Assembly (NCBI GenBank): GCA_018695965.1
Contig: JABHQB010000029.1
Coordinates: forward strand, 1-21,970
DNA from: Flavobacteriales bacterium
GTDB taxonomy: Bacteria; Bacteroidota; Bacteroidia; Flavobacteriales; BACL11
Reading direction: 5' to 3'
Length of the DNA stretch: 21,970 bases
Shown here: positions 7,660 to 13,833 of the stretch, one piece after another
Position numbering within the stretch: the stretch's first letter is position 1
Layout of the letters: every line of letters begins with the position of its first letter
Notes under the pieces: model-generated
What the model saw: the letters and a program-made list of their open reading frames with translations, nothing else
Told to the model about the DNA's origin: nothing
Databases searched by the model: none
Position numbers and translations under genes: made by a program

Positions 7660-7667
7660 TAAATTTG
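7660..7667 (+). promoter_or_regulatory. -7 promoter box for tRNA-Arg
   Basis: TAAATTTG matches TAnnTTTG, with its last base 16 nt before the mature tRNA 5' end. The tRNA therefore has its own promoter rather than relying on readthrough from ribH. Confidence 0.65.
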
Positions 7668-7683
7668 CAAACTCAAAAATAAT

Positions 7684-7757
7684 GGTCGCGTAGCTCAGCT
7701 GGATAGAGCATCTGCCTTCTAAGCAGACGGTCACAGGTTCGAATCCTGTCGCGATCA
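7684..7757 (+). tRNA. tRNA-Arg (anticodon TCT)
   Basis: The cloverleaf folds by eye. The acceptor GGTCGCG pairs with CGCGATC (one G-U). The D arm is GCTCAGCTGGATAGAGC. The anticodon stem TCTGC/GCAGA holds loop CTTCTAA, giving anticodon TCT. The T arm is ACAGGTTCGAATCCTGT. The discriminator base is A7757 and CCA is not encoded. It decodes AGA, the dominant Arg codon in this AT-rich window. Confidence 0.96.
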
Positions 7758-7761
7758 CATC

Positions 7762-7786
7762 AACCCACCTTTTGGTGGGTTTTTTG
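7762..7786 (+). terminator. Rho-independent terminator after tRNA-Arg
   Basis: Perfect 8-bp stem AACCCACC/GGTGGGTT (7762-7769, 7774-7781) with loop TTTT, followed by T4-G-T. It begins 5 nt after the tRNA and ends about 64 nt before the next likely coding start. Confidence 0.9.
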
Positions 7787-7849
7787 TTATCTATTAAATT
7801 AGCAATATTTCCTATAGTTTTTTGTTATTTAGCAATACAATTTTACAAA

Positions 7850-8707
7850 TTGAGAAACTTTATTTTTAAAATACTATTCTACTGTTTATCACTACTCCCT
7901 CTATGGTGTTTGTATTTTATTTCTGACTTTTTATACTTAGTGATTTATAAACTAATCGGATACCGAACTAGAGTAGTTAGAGATAATCTGAAAAATTCAT
8001 TTCCTAAAAAATCGGATATAGAGTTAATAAGTATAGAAAAGAAATTCTATCATCACTTTTTCGATCTTATTATAGAAAGCATTAAATCAATAAGCATTTC
8101 TGAAAATCAGATGAGGAAAAGACTTGTTTTCAAGAATATTGAGATATTTGATAAATATTTTGATCAGAATAAATCTGTAGTACTTACCGTTTCTCATTAC
8201 GGAAATTGGGAATGGGGACTTTTAGGTGTTTCCTTAACTGCAAAACAAAAAATGATGGGGGTTTATAAAACAATAAATGATAGTTTTTTCAATGATCTTA
8301 TGAATACAACAAGAGGAAGGTTCGGAGCTGATTTAGTAGAGATGAAAGACTCTTTAAGGCATATTATTTCTACAAAAGATGAGTGCAAGATTATTGGGTT
8401 ACTTGCGGACCAAAGTCCTGTAAAAAACGAATCTAATTATTGGACTACTTTCTTAAATCAGGAGAGTTCTGTATATTTAGGTCCAGAAAAGATAGCTACT
8501 AAAATGAACTATCCAGTTTTATTTTGTAAAATACAAAAAGTAAGAAGAGGGAGATATGAATTTTATCTAGAGGAACTTTGTACAAATCCTGAAAAAACAA
8601 CAAAAGGTGAGATTACATCTTTATATTTGCGAAAATCAGAACAAACAATAAACGAAAATCCAGAGTTTTGGCTTTGGACACACAGAAGATGGAAACACAA
8701 AAAATAA
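7850..8707 (+). CDS. LpxL-type lysophospholipid/lipid A acyltransferase
   Basis: Member of the HtrB/LpxL acyltransferase family, inner-membrane enzymes that add secondary acyl chains to lipid A or related lipids. I chose the TTG at 7850 (285 aa). Upstream in-frame TTG/GTG codons overlap the tRNA terminator, no ATG exists before the domain, and the family N-terminus aligns here (FKILFYCLSLLPLWCLYFISD, then IGYRTRVVRDNLKNSFP). Residues about 5-35 form a membrane anchor. The catalytic HX4E motif is HYGNWE, His116 to Glu121. QSPVKNESNYWTTFLNQ is the acceptor-binding region. The glycosyltransferase start lies inside its 3' end (19-nt overlap), so the two are translated together. The acceptor lipid is not known. 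Confidence 0.85.
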   Translation: MRNFIFKILFYCLSLLPLWCLYFISDFLYLVIYKLIGYRTRVVRDNLKNSFPKKSDIELISIEKKFYHHFFDLIIESIKSISISENQMRKRLVFKNIEIFDKYFDQNKSVVLTVSHYGNWEWGLLGVSLTAKQKMMGVYKTINDSFFNDLMNTTRGRFGADLVEMKDSLRHIISTKDECKIIGLLADQSPVKNESNYWTTFLNQESSVYLGPEKIATKMNYPVLFCKIQKVRRGRYEFYLEELCTNPEKTTKGEITSLYLRKSEQTINENPEFWLWTHRRWKHKK

Positions 8708-9705
8708 AAACTGCAGTTGTAATATTGAATTGGAACGGGAAAAGTTGGTTAGAAAAATTCTTACCAAATGTAATTCAGCATTCTAATGATGCAGAAGTAA
8801 TAATTGCAGACAATAATTCATCTGATGATTCTATAAAGTTTTTGGAAGAAAATCATCCGAATATCCGCATAATACAAAATGACGGGAACTATGGATATGC
8901 TAAAGGGTATAATCTAGCACTAAAACAAATAGATGCCCAATATTTTGTTTTATTAAACTCTGACATTGAAGTTACAAAAGATTGGATCTCCCCTATTATT
9001 TCTTTAATGGATTCTGACAAAACAATTTCTACTTGCCAACCAAAAATACTAGACTATAATAACAAAAATAGATTTGAATATGCAGGAGCAAGTGGAGGAT
9101 ATATTGATAAATTCGGATATCCTTTTTGCAGAGGAAGAATTTTTGATTTTCTGGAAGAAGACAAAGGACAATACAATGACGCTACAGAAGTATTTTGGGC
9201 TACAGGAGCTTGCTTATTTGTAAGAGCATCTCATTTCTGGGAAGTTGGTGGATTGGATAGTGATTTCTTTGCTCATCAAGAGGAAATAGATCTTTGTTGG
9301 AGATTGAAAAACAAGGGGTATAAAATTATGGTAGAGCCAAAATCTGTGGTGTATCATGTAGGTGGAGGAACCTTAAATGTTGGATCTCCTTTAAAAACAC
9401 ATCTGAACTTTAGGAACAACTTATATATGATTTTTAAGAATTTACCTCTCTCCTATTTATTTATCATTATTCCGATCAGATTAGTGCTAGATGGCATTGC
9501 AGCTATTACTTTCTTAGGTAATAAAAAAGGAATAAGTCATTTGTTTGCAGTAATGAAAGCTCATTTCTCCTTTTATTTTGAGATTCCTAAGCTTATTACA
9601 AAAAGAAGAAATATTTCTCAGAAATGTTCTTTAACAGGAAAAACTAACTACTCTATTTTAGTAAAAAACAAACTAAAAGGAATAAAGAATTTCTCAGATT
9701 TATAA
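8689..9705 (+). CDS. Family 2 glycosyltransferase (rhamnosyltransferase-like)
   Basis: GT-A fold glycosyltransferase of 338 aa. Seen: AVVILNWNGKSWLEKFLP near the N-terminus, IIADNNSSDDSI, GNYGYAKGYNLAL, and the metal-binding LLNSDIEVT (Asp92 region). ATGACLFVRASHFWEVGGLDSDFF is the acceptor region, and HQEEIDLCWRLK (195-206) holds the catalytic ED-type motif. This set is typical of dTDP-rhamnosyl/WsaE-like transferases of cell-surface glycans. Hydrophobic segments at about 245-275 suggest membrane association. The ATG at 8689 is preferred over an in-frame codon 21 nt upstream because the family begins with a short polar start before AVVILNW. It overlaps the acyltransferase gene by 19 nt, consistent with surface-lipid or glycan work. 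Sugar donor and acceptor are unknown. Confidence 0.88.
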   Translation: METQKIKTAVVILNWNGKSWLEKFLPNVIQHSNDAEVIIADNNSSDDSIKFLEENHPNIRIIQNDGNYGYAKGYNLALKQIDAQYFVLLNSDIEVTKDWISPIISLMDSDKTISTCQPKILDYNNKNRFEYAGASGGYIDKFGYPFCRGRIFDFLEEDKGQYNDATEVFWATGACLFVRASHFWEVGGLDSDFFAHQEEIDLCWRLKNKGYKIMVEPKSVVYHVGGGTLNVGSPLKTHLNFRNNLYMIFKNLPLSYLFIIIPIRLVLDGIAAITFLGNKKGISHLFAVMKAHFSFYFEIPKLITKRRNISQKCSLTGKTNYSILVKNKLKGIKNFSDL

Positions 9706-9792
9706 TTACTCAATAATTATCTTATTTTCTACCATTCCTTCATTGTAGATATAGAATAGTGGTGTATTGCCTTTTTCGTTAACTTCTCTTTC
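9706..9792 (-). pseudogene. In-frame protein-like tail after the stop of the lipoprotein gene
   Basis: Read on the minus strand in the same frame as the lipoprotein gene, directly after its TAA, come 28 sense codons ending in another TAA at 9708-9706. They include VNEKGNTPLFYIYNEGMVE and a KIIIE end. The reading looks like a genuine C-terminus. It could be a remnant of an older gene end, the result of a point mutation creating the first stop, or chance. No start codon with an upstream signal is visible. Confidence 0.35.
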
Positions 9793-10527
9793 TTATTCGT
9801 TTTGTTCTTTATCTTTTATAATTAAAGATTTATTCTTTTTAAGAACTCTAACAAACCCTAATATTATCCAAAAAATTACAACAAAACTTATTATAGTGTA
9901 ATCAAAATATGAACTAACATAATTATTATTGAAGATCCTATGGCTGACATTGAATAATATGAATGGTATAACAATAGATAATAGTAATGCTAGTCCTCTA
10001 TGATTTTTGCAAATAAATAATCTAATTATTCTATAAAACGCAATAAATACAATTACAGGTAGAAGAACTAGAGATAGAAGAATCAATAAAAAAACGTGGT
10101 TCCTATACCACCAACCAACTTCTTCTCCATTAAAATCTAAACATCTTTCTGAGATCAGCTCACTTTGTTCAGAATATTTTCTCTCATACATATATCCTGG
10201 AGAAAATTTACCATCATAGTATATAAGTTCATATTTTAAAACTCCATTGCTATACCATTCTCGTTTTTCCCATGGAATTTCACCATGAGGATATTCCATA
10301 TATTTGTATTCAAGTATTCTCTGTCCATTATCTGATGTGTCATAAACTACAACATCCTCATTATAGAATCTAATTATAGTACTATCATTCTTAATTTGAA
10401 TATATCTTTTATCTTCAAAAATGTCAACATCACCAATGTAATATCCAATTTCTATTACGTTACTGGTATCACTATCAGAACATCCAATCAAAGGCACACA
10501 TAGTAATAGTAGTAATAGTTTTTTCAT
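9793..10527 (-). CDS. Uncharacterised lipoprotein with C-terminal membrane segments
   Basis: I do not recognise this 244-aa protein. The N-terminus MKKLLLLLLCVPLIGC is a lipoprotein signal peptide with lipobox LIGC (Cys16). The following SDSD is acidic, reminiscent of surface-export signals in Bacteroidota lipoproteins. Residues 20-140 are polar and rich in Tyr and Trp, with MORN-like turns such as WYSNGVLKYELIYYDGK. Three hydrophobic segments follow at about 144-170, 179-193 and 210-229, then a charged tail. A lipid anchor at the front and membrane helices at the back is unusual and argues for the inner membrane. The start is 5 nt after the aroQ stop, so it is probably its operon partner. 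Low-complexity AT coding suggests a lineage-specific gene. Confidence 0.7.
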   Translation of the reverse strand: MKKLLLLLLCVPLIGCSDSDTSNVIEIGYYIGDVDIFEDKRYIQIKNDSTIIRFYNEDVVVYDTSDNGQRILEYKYMEYPHGEIPWEKREWYSNGVLKYELIYYDGKFSPGYMYERKYSEQSELISERCLDFNGEEVGWWYRNHVFLLILLSLVLLPVIVFIAFYRIIRLFICKNHRGLALLLSIVIPFILFNVSHRIFNNNYVSSYFDYTIISFVVIFWIILGFVRVLKKNKSLIIKDKEQNE

Positions 10528-10532
10528 TGTAT

Positions 10533-10946
10533 TTATTCTAGAGTTATTAAAGCTGCTTTATAAGAATCCAGTCCTAATCCAGATATTACGGCCGTACAAT
10601 TCTCAGATAAAAGTGATTTTTTTCTGAAATCCTCCCTAGCATATATGTTGGATATATGAATTTCAATTACTGGAACTTCTATTGCTTTGACACAATCTGC
10701 TATAGCTACTGAAGTATGCGTATATCCTCCTGCATTTAGTAAAATTGCATCATAAATAAATCCAACTTCTTGTAACTTGTCAATCAACTCCCCTTCAACA
10801 TTAGACTGAAATTGTTCCAATTCCAAATTAGGAAATTCCTCTACTAATTTTTTAAAATACTCTTCAAAAGAAATATTACCGTAAATAGATTTCTCTCTTA
10901 CACCTAATAAGTTTAAATTTGGACCGTTAATAATAATAACTTTCAT
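10533..10946 (-). CDS. aroQ: Type II 3-dehydroquinate dehydratase
   Basis: AroQ converts 3-dehydroquinate to 3-dehydroshikimate in the shikimate pathway. The ATG at 10946 gives 137 aa beginning KVIIINGPNLNLLGVRE, the canonical start; a longer in-frame reading adds residues not seen in the family. Seen: Tyr22 in the REKSIYG lid loop, QSNVEGELIDKLQ (Val where many have His), LLNAGGYTHTSVAIAD with Asn71, IEIHISNIYAREDFR with His97, and the C-terminal GLGLDSYKAAL. Only 18 bp separate it from divergent xerD. A near-consensus -7 box (TACTTTAG) lies 5 nt before the ATG. Confidence 0.95.
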   Translation of the reverse strand: MKVIIINGPNLNLLGVREKSIYGNISFEEYFKKLVEEFPNLELEQFQSNVEGELIDKLQEVGFIYDAILLNAGGYTHTSVAIADCVKAIEVPVIEIHISNIYAREDFRKKSLLSENCTAVISGLGLDSYKAALITLE

Positions 10947-10951
10947 TACCG

Positions 10952-10959
10952 CTAAAGTA
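10952..10959 (-). promoter_or_regulatory. Possible -7 box for aroQ
   Basis: The minus strand reads TACTTTAG, one mismatch from TAnnTTTG, ending 5 nt before the aroQ ATG. The layout resembles the DHH gene and the small AT-hook gene. The call is weak on its own. Confidence 0.35.
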
Positions 10960-10964
10960 AGAAA

Positions 10965-11858
10965 ATGAGTTGGAAACAATCCATAAAAGAATTTAAAAGT
11001 TATCTAAGAATTGAACGTTCTCTTTCAGATAACACTATTGACTCTTACTTAAGAGATATACAAAAACTTGCCAATTTTTCAGAAGAAAAAGACTTAAACG
11101 AACTACAAATAACAAAAACAGAAGTTAAAGAATTTATTTCAGAAATAAATAAAGAAGGTATTTCTGCCCGTTCGCAAAGCAGAATAATTTCGGGAATTAA
11201 AGCTTTTTACAAATATCTTATTCTGGAAGATTACCTAAAAGTAAACCCTACAGAACTTATCGAAAGTCCTAAAATTGGAATGAAACTACCAGACACTCTC
11301 TCTATTGAGGAAATTGACTCCCTAATTTCTGCTATCGACCTCTCTCACCCTCAAGGAGAAAGAAATAGAGCTATTCTGGAAGTTTTGTATAGTTGTGGAC
11401 TCAGAGTTTCCGAACTTACCAACCTGAAACTGTCTAACATCCGATTTAAGGAAGGATATGTAAAAGTTTTAGGTAAGGGTAACAAAGAACGATTTGCTCC
11501 TATTGGAAGTTCCGCAATTAAATTTTTAAATATCTATTTAAATGAAATAAGAAATCATCAAGATATAAAAAAAGGAAGTGAAGATATTGTTTTCCTTAAC
11601 AGAAGAGGAAACAAGTTAACTCGAGTTATGATCTTTACCATCATAAAACAACTTGCAGAAAAAATAGGAATGAAAAAGAAAATTAGCCCTCATACTTTTC
11701 GTCATTCCTTTGCAACACATTTAATAGAAGGAGGTGCAGATTTACGTGCAATACAAGAAATGCTAGGTCATGAAAGTATTACAACTACCGAAATATATAC
11801 ACATCTGGACAGAGAATATTTAAGAGAAGCTATTATGCAATTTCACCCCAGAGCATAA
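10965..11858 (+). CDS. xerD: Site-specific tyrosine recombinase XerD
   Basis: XerC/XerD recombinases resolve chromosome dimers at dif. The 297-aa length is typical. An N-terminal SAM-like core-binding domain (1-95; YLRIERSLSDNTIDSYLRDI) precedes the catalytic domain. All catalytic residues are present: Arg147 in YSCGLRVSELTNL, Lys171 in LGKGNKER, His243 and Arg246 in HTFRHSFATHL, His269 in LGHESITTTEIYTH, and nucleophile Tyr278. It matches the core Xer type rather than a phage integrase. In Bacteroidota the aroQ-xerD neighbourhood is common. The ATG at 10965 fits the family start. The next gene begins immediately after its stop. Confidence 0.94.
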   Translation: MSWKQSIKEFKSYLRIERSLSDNTIDSYLRDIQKLANFSEEKDLNELQITKTEVKEFISEINKEGISARSQSRIISGIKAFYKYLILEDYLKVNPTELIESPKIGMKLPDTLSIEEIDSLISAIDLSHPQGERNRAILEVLYSCGLRVSELTNLKLSNIRFKEGYVKVLGKGNKERFAPIGSSAIKFLNIYLNEIRNHQDIKKGSEDIVFLNRRGNKLTRVMIFTIIKQLAEKIGMKKKISPHTFRHSFATHLIEGGADLRAIQEMLGHESITTTEIYTHLDREYLREAIMQFHPRA

Positions 11859-13031
11859 ATGCAATTAAAACATAACATCTTAAAACTTTACCTACTAAAA
11901 GGGTTTTTATGGTTTATGGTATCCATGCCAATTATCGTTTTATTTTTCCAGGAAAACGGTCTTACATTAATGGAAGTGATGATTTTGCAATCTGTTTATT
12001 CCTTAACGGTTGCAATCACTGAAATTCCATCTGGATACATTGCGGATTATTTTGGAAGAAGAAACTCCATTATCTTAAGTACCCTTTTTATCTTTATTGG
12101 ATATCTAATATTTTCCAATTACAGTGGTTTCGAAATATTTATTTTAGCAGAATTCCTTGTAGCAATTGGAGGAAGTTTAATGTCCGGTGCAGATTCTGCA
12201 ATTATGTACGATACACTTTTGGAGATCAAGCAAGAAGAAAAATACACAGAAGTGGAAGGAAAAACATATGCAATTGGTAATTTTTCTGAAGCAATTGCTG
12301 GCTTATTTTGTACTGCTCTAATATCAATCTATGTCTTATTAATAATACCAGTGCAAATACAAACCTGTATCGTGTTTTTCTGTATTCCAATTGCAATAAG
12401 TTTAGTGGAGCCATCTCTAAATAATAAAAATAAAATTGAGAAAGGATTTTCTTCAATTTTAAAAGTTGTAAGATTCTCTTTATTTGAAAATATAAAACTA
12501 AAATGGTTGATAATTTACTCCTCTATAATGGGAGTCGCTACACTTTCTGCTGCTTGGCTTACTCAACCATTCTTTAAAAGTATAGAAGTTCCACTATTTT
12601 ATTACGGAATATTATGGGCAGCATTAAATTTTACTGCCGGAATAAGTTCGTACCGATCTCATAAAACAGAGAAGAAATACAATGTAAATAACTTACTAAT
12701 GAATCTTGGTTTCTTTATGTCTTTTTCCTTCCTGTTAGTCTACTTTTTACCAAATTATTTCGGACTGGTTTTTATCTTTATTATATATTATTTGAGAGGA
12801 ATAGTAACCCCTATACTTAAAAACCAGATTAATCTAAATACTGAATCAAATATTAGAGCTACAGTTATGTCAGTCAGAAGTTTTGTGCTTAGAATCTCAT
12901 TTGCAATTATCGCTCCTATTTTAGGACTAATGGCCGACAATAAAGGTATTAGTGATTCCTTTCTATTATTATCTATTCTGATAATTATCTTTAGTAGTAT
13001 TTCAATTTTTAGACTAAGAAAAATATCATAA
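11859..13031 (+). CDS. Major facilitator superfamily transporter
   Basis: A 390-aa integral membrane protein with about 12 hydrophobic segments and two six-helix halves separated near residues 190-215. The loop after helix 2 carries SGYIADYFGRRNSI, the MFS motif A (G-x3-D-x-x-G-R-R). Helix 4-5 holds GGSLMSGADSAIMYDTL, seen in drug-efflux-like MFS proteins. The ATG directly abuts the xerD stop (TAA-ATG, zero spacing), so the two are translationally linked. No substrate can be assigned; a small hydrophobic compound or drug is the usual family guess. A bidirectional hairpin terminator follows 2 nt after the stop. Confidence 0.9.
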   Translation: MQLKHNILKLYLLKGFLWFMVSMPIIVLFFQENGLTLMEVMILQSVYSLTVAITEIPSGYIADYFGRRNSIILSTLFIFIGYLIFSNYSGFEIFILAEFLVAIGGSLMSGADSAIMYDTLLEIKQEEKYTEVEGKTYAIGNFSEAIAGLFCTALISIYVLLIIPVQIQTCIVFFCIPIAISLVEPSLNNKNKIEKGFSSILKVVRFSLFENIKLKWLIIYSSIMGVATLSAAWLTQPFFKSIEVPLFYYGILWAALNFTAGISSYRSHKTEKKYNVNNLLMNLGFFMSFSFLLVYFLPNYFGLVFIFIIYYLRGIVTPILKNQINLNTESNIRATVMSVRSFVLRISFAIIAPILGLMADNKGISDSFLLLSILIIIFSSISIFRLRKIS

Positions 13032-13032
13032 A

Positions 13033-13059
13033 AAAACCTAACAACAATAGTTAGGTTTT
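13033..13059. terminator. Bidirectional terminator between MFS gene and tRNA-Ser
   Basis: Perfect 10-bp stem AAAACCTAAC/GTTAGGTTTT with 7-nt loop AACAATA. Read leftward it is followed by T's after tRNA-Ser; read rightward it ends the xerD-MFS transcript. The stem is AT-rich, so efficiency may be moderate. Confidence 0.75.
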
Positions 13060-13064
13060 AAATG

Positions 13065-13149
13065 CGGAGAGAGAGGGATTCGAACCCCCGGTACCTTGCG
13101 GTACAGTGGTTTTCAAGACCACCGCATTCGACCACTCTGCCATCTCTCC
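13065..13149 (-). tRNA. tRNA-Ser (anticodon TGA)
   Basis: An 85-nt class II tRNA on the minus strand. Acceptor GGAGAGA pairs with TCTCTCC. The anticodon stem GTGGT/ACCAC holds loop CTTGAAA, giving TGA. The long variable arm has stem GTACC/GGTAC with loop GCAA. The T arm is GGGGGTTCGAATCCCTC. The discriminator is G and CCA is not encoded. Confidence 0.96.
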
Positions 13150-13159
13150 GAAAGAGTCG

Positions 13160-13167
13160 CAAAAATA
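13160..13167 (-). promoter_or_regulatory. -7 promoter box for tRNA-Ser
   Basis: The minus strand reads TATTTTTG, a perfect TAnnTTTG, ending 10 nt before the tRNA 5' end. Confidence 0.65.
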
Positions 13168-13520
13168 TAAATATTTTCAAAATATATAGAGATTTATTAT
13201 CTTTTCTGTGATTTATAGTTTAACACCTTATCATCTATCAATTAAACCTATAAAATTATTATTATTGAGGGAGTTATTTAGTTTTACTATTTTTGATAAC
13301 CTAATAATTCTGATTTTTAATTTCCATATTGTATTATTAGTGTTAGCTTAGAAGATTTAATACATATAGAGAGAAGAATCTTCTTAAAGATGGAAGTTTA
13401 AAGAAATAGAATAAAACTGTCCGATCCTGCCTATAAATTAGAGAAAGTTGTTAAATCAATTTACTAAAACAAACTTAAAAAAATAATTGGATTTTCTGAT
13501 TAGAAAAAACTTCCATAAAA
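13168..13520. other. Gene-free stretch, about 350 bp
   Basis: Both strands are full of stops and I find no start with a coding-like reading. It contains a small palindrome AAGAATCTTCTT-like hairpin (about 13376-13387) and a 10-bp inverted repeat ATGGAAGTTT/AAACTTCCAT at 13389-13398 and 13507-13516. It could be decayed DNA or hold an unrecognised small RNA. Otherwise I see nothing. Confidence 0.5.
13389..13516. repeat. 10-bp inverted repeat bracketing 108 bp
   Basis: ATGGAAGTTT at 13389-13398 and its exact reverse complement AAACTTCCAT at 13507-13516. Such a match can occur by chance in AT-rich DNA, and no target duplication or transposase is visible. Confidence 0.4.
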
Positions 13521-13748
13521 CTAAATTGTTGGCTTACCTTTATTTTCACCTTCTATCCAAAAATGGTCTTTTACTCTTCCAAGGTATTTAGAATTCTGAT
13601 TTTTATATTTCTCTAGAGATGCTTTCATCTGAGCAAGAGTGTCACTCATTATTCTAATAGGTTTTCCTGTACTATTTAAAGTAATGGATATGTAATAACC
13701 GTCTTTCAGTCTTCTTGGAGCATTAGATGGTCTGCCACGTTTTTTCAT
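13521..13748 (-). CDS. Small basic protein with AT-hook-like N-terminus
   Basis: A 75-aa protein. The ATG at 13748 is chosen because a perfect -7 box ends 5 nt upstream. An upstream in-frame reading from 13814 would run through both promoter boxes and is unlikely. The N-terminus KKRGRPSNAPRR contains the AT-hook core GRP flanked by basic residues, a minor-groove binding motif. LKDGYYISI and a short strand-helix region (RIMSDTLAQMKASLEKYKN) follow, then a polar tail. It resembles small flavobacterial proteins of unknown function that begin RGRP...RLKDG-Y-I, as far as I recall. It is divergent from the DEAD-box gene across a symmetric promoter region, so self-regulation is a reasonable inference. 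It has no recognised enzymatic motif. Confidence 0.7.
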   Translation of the reverse strand: MKKRGRPSNAPRRLKDGYYISITLNSTGKPIRIMSDTLAQMKASLEKYKNQNSKYLGRVKDHFWIEGENKGKPTI

Positions 13749-13753
13749 ATGCG

Positions 13754-13761
13754 CAAACTTA
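13754..13761 (-). promoter_or_regulatory. -7 promoter box for the AT-hook-like gene
   Basis: The minus strand reads TAAGTTTG, a perfect TAnnTTTG, followed by CGCAT and the ATG. A leaderless or nearly leaderless transcript is predicted. Confidence 0.65.
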
Positions 13762-13796
13762 CATATAATTATATGAAATACTTTATAAGTATATCG

Positions 13797-13804
13797 TAAG
13801 TTTG
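13797..13804 (+). promoter_or_regulatory. -7 promoter box for the DEAD-box helicase gene
   Basis: TAAGTTTG, identical to the box of the divergent gene and 29 nt upstream of the ATG at 13834. No -33 TTTG is visible at the usual spacing on either side. Confidence 0.65.
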
Positions 13805-13833
13805 CAAAAAGCATTATATTCTATTATTTATAC

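Larger units (their letters stand above)
13753..13805. repeat. Nested inverted repeats spanning two divergent promoters
   Basis: Outer arms GCAAACTTAC (13753-13762) and GTAAGTTTGC (13796-13805) are exact reverse complements. Inside lie two further palindromes, ATATAATTATAT (13763-13774) and ATACTTTATAAGTAT (about 13779-13793). Each outer arm contains a -7 box TAAGTTTG pointing outward. Confidence 0.85.

Noticed and set aside
7434..7676. Open frame of 80 codons on the minus strand antisense to ribH
   Set aside because: It is a shadow of ribH, with no protein-like features and no promoter.
7762..7849. Longer acyltransferase start at about 7772
   Set aside because: It would place the start codon inside the tRNA terminator hairpin and add residues that do not match the family.
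10965..11858. Tyrosine recombinase as a possible integrase of a mobile element near tRNA-Ser
   Set aside because: It is the full-length core Xer type, sits next to aroQ in a common arrangement, and no element genes or flanking repeats are seen.
12226..12456. Minus-strand open frame of 76 codons inside the MFS gene
   Set aside because: It mirrors the hydrophobic codons of the transporter, with no independent support.
13749..13814. Longer start for the AT-hook-like protein at 13814
   Set aside because: The added 22 residues are encoded by the promoter and palindrome region, and the -7 box sits directly before the shorter ATG.
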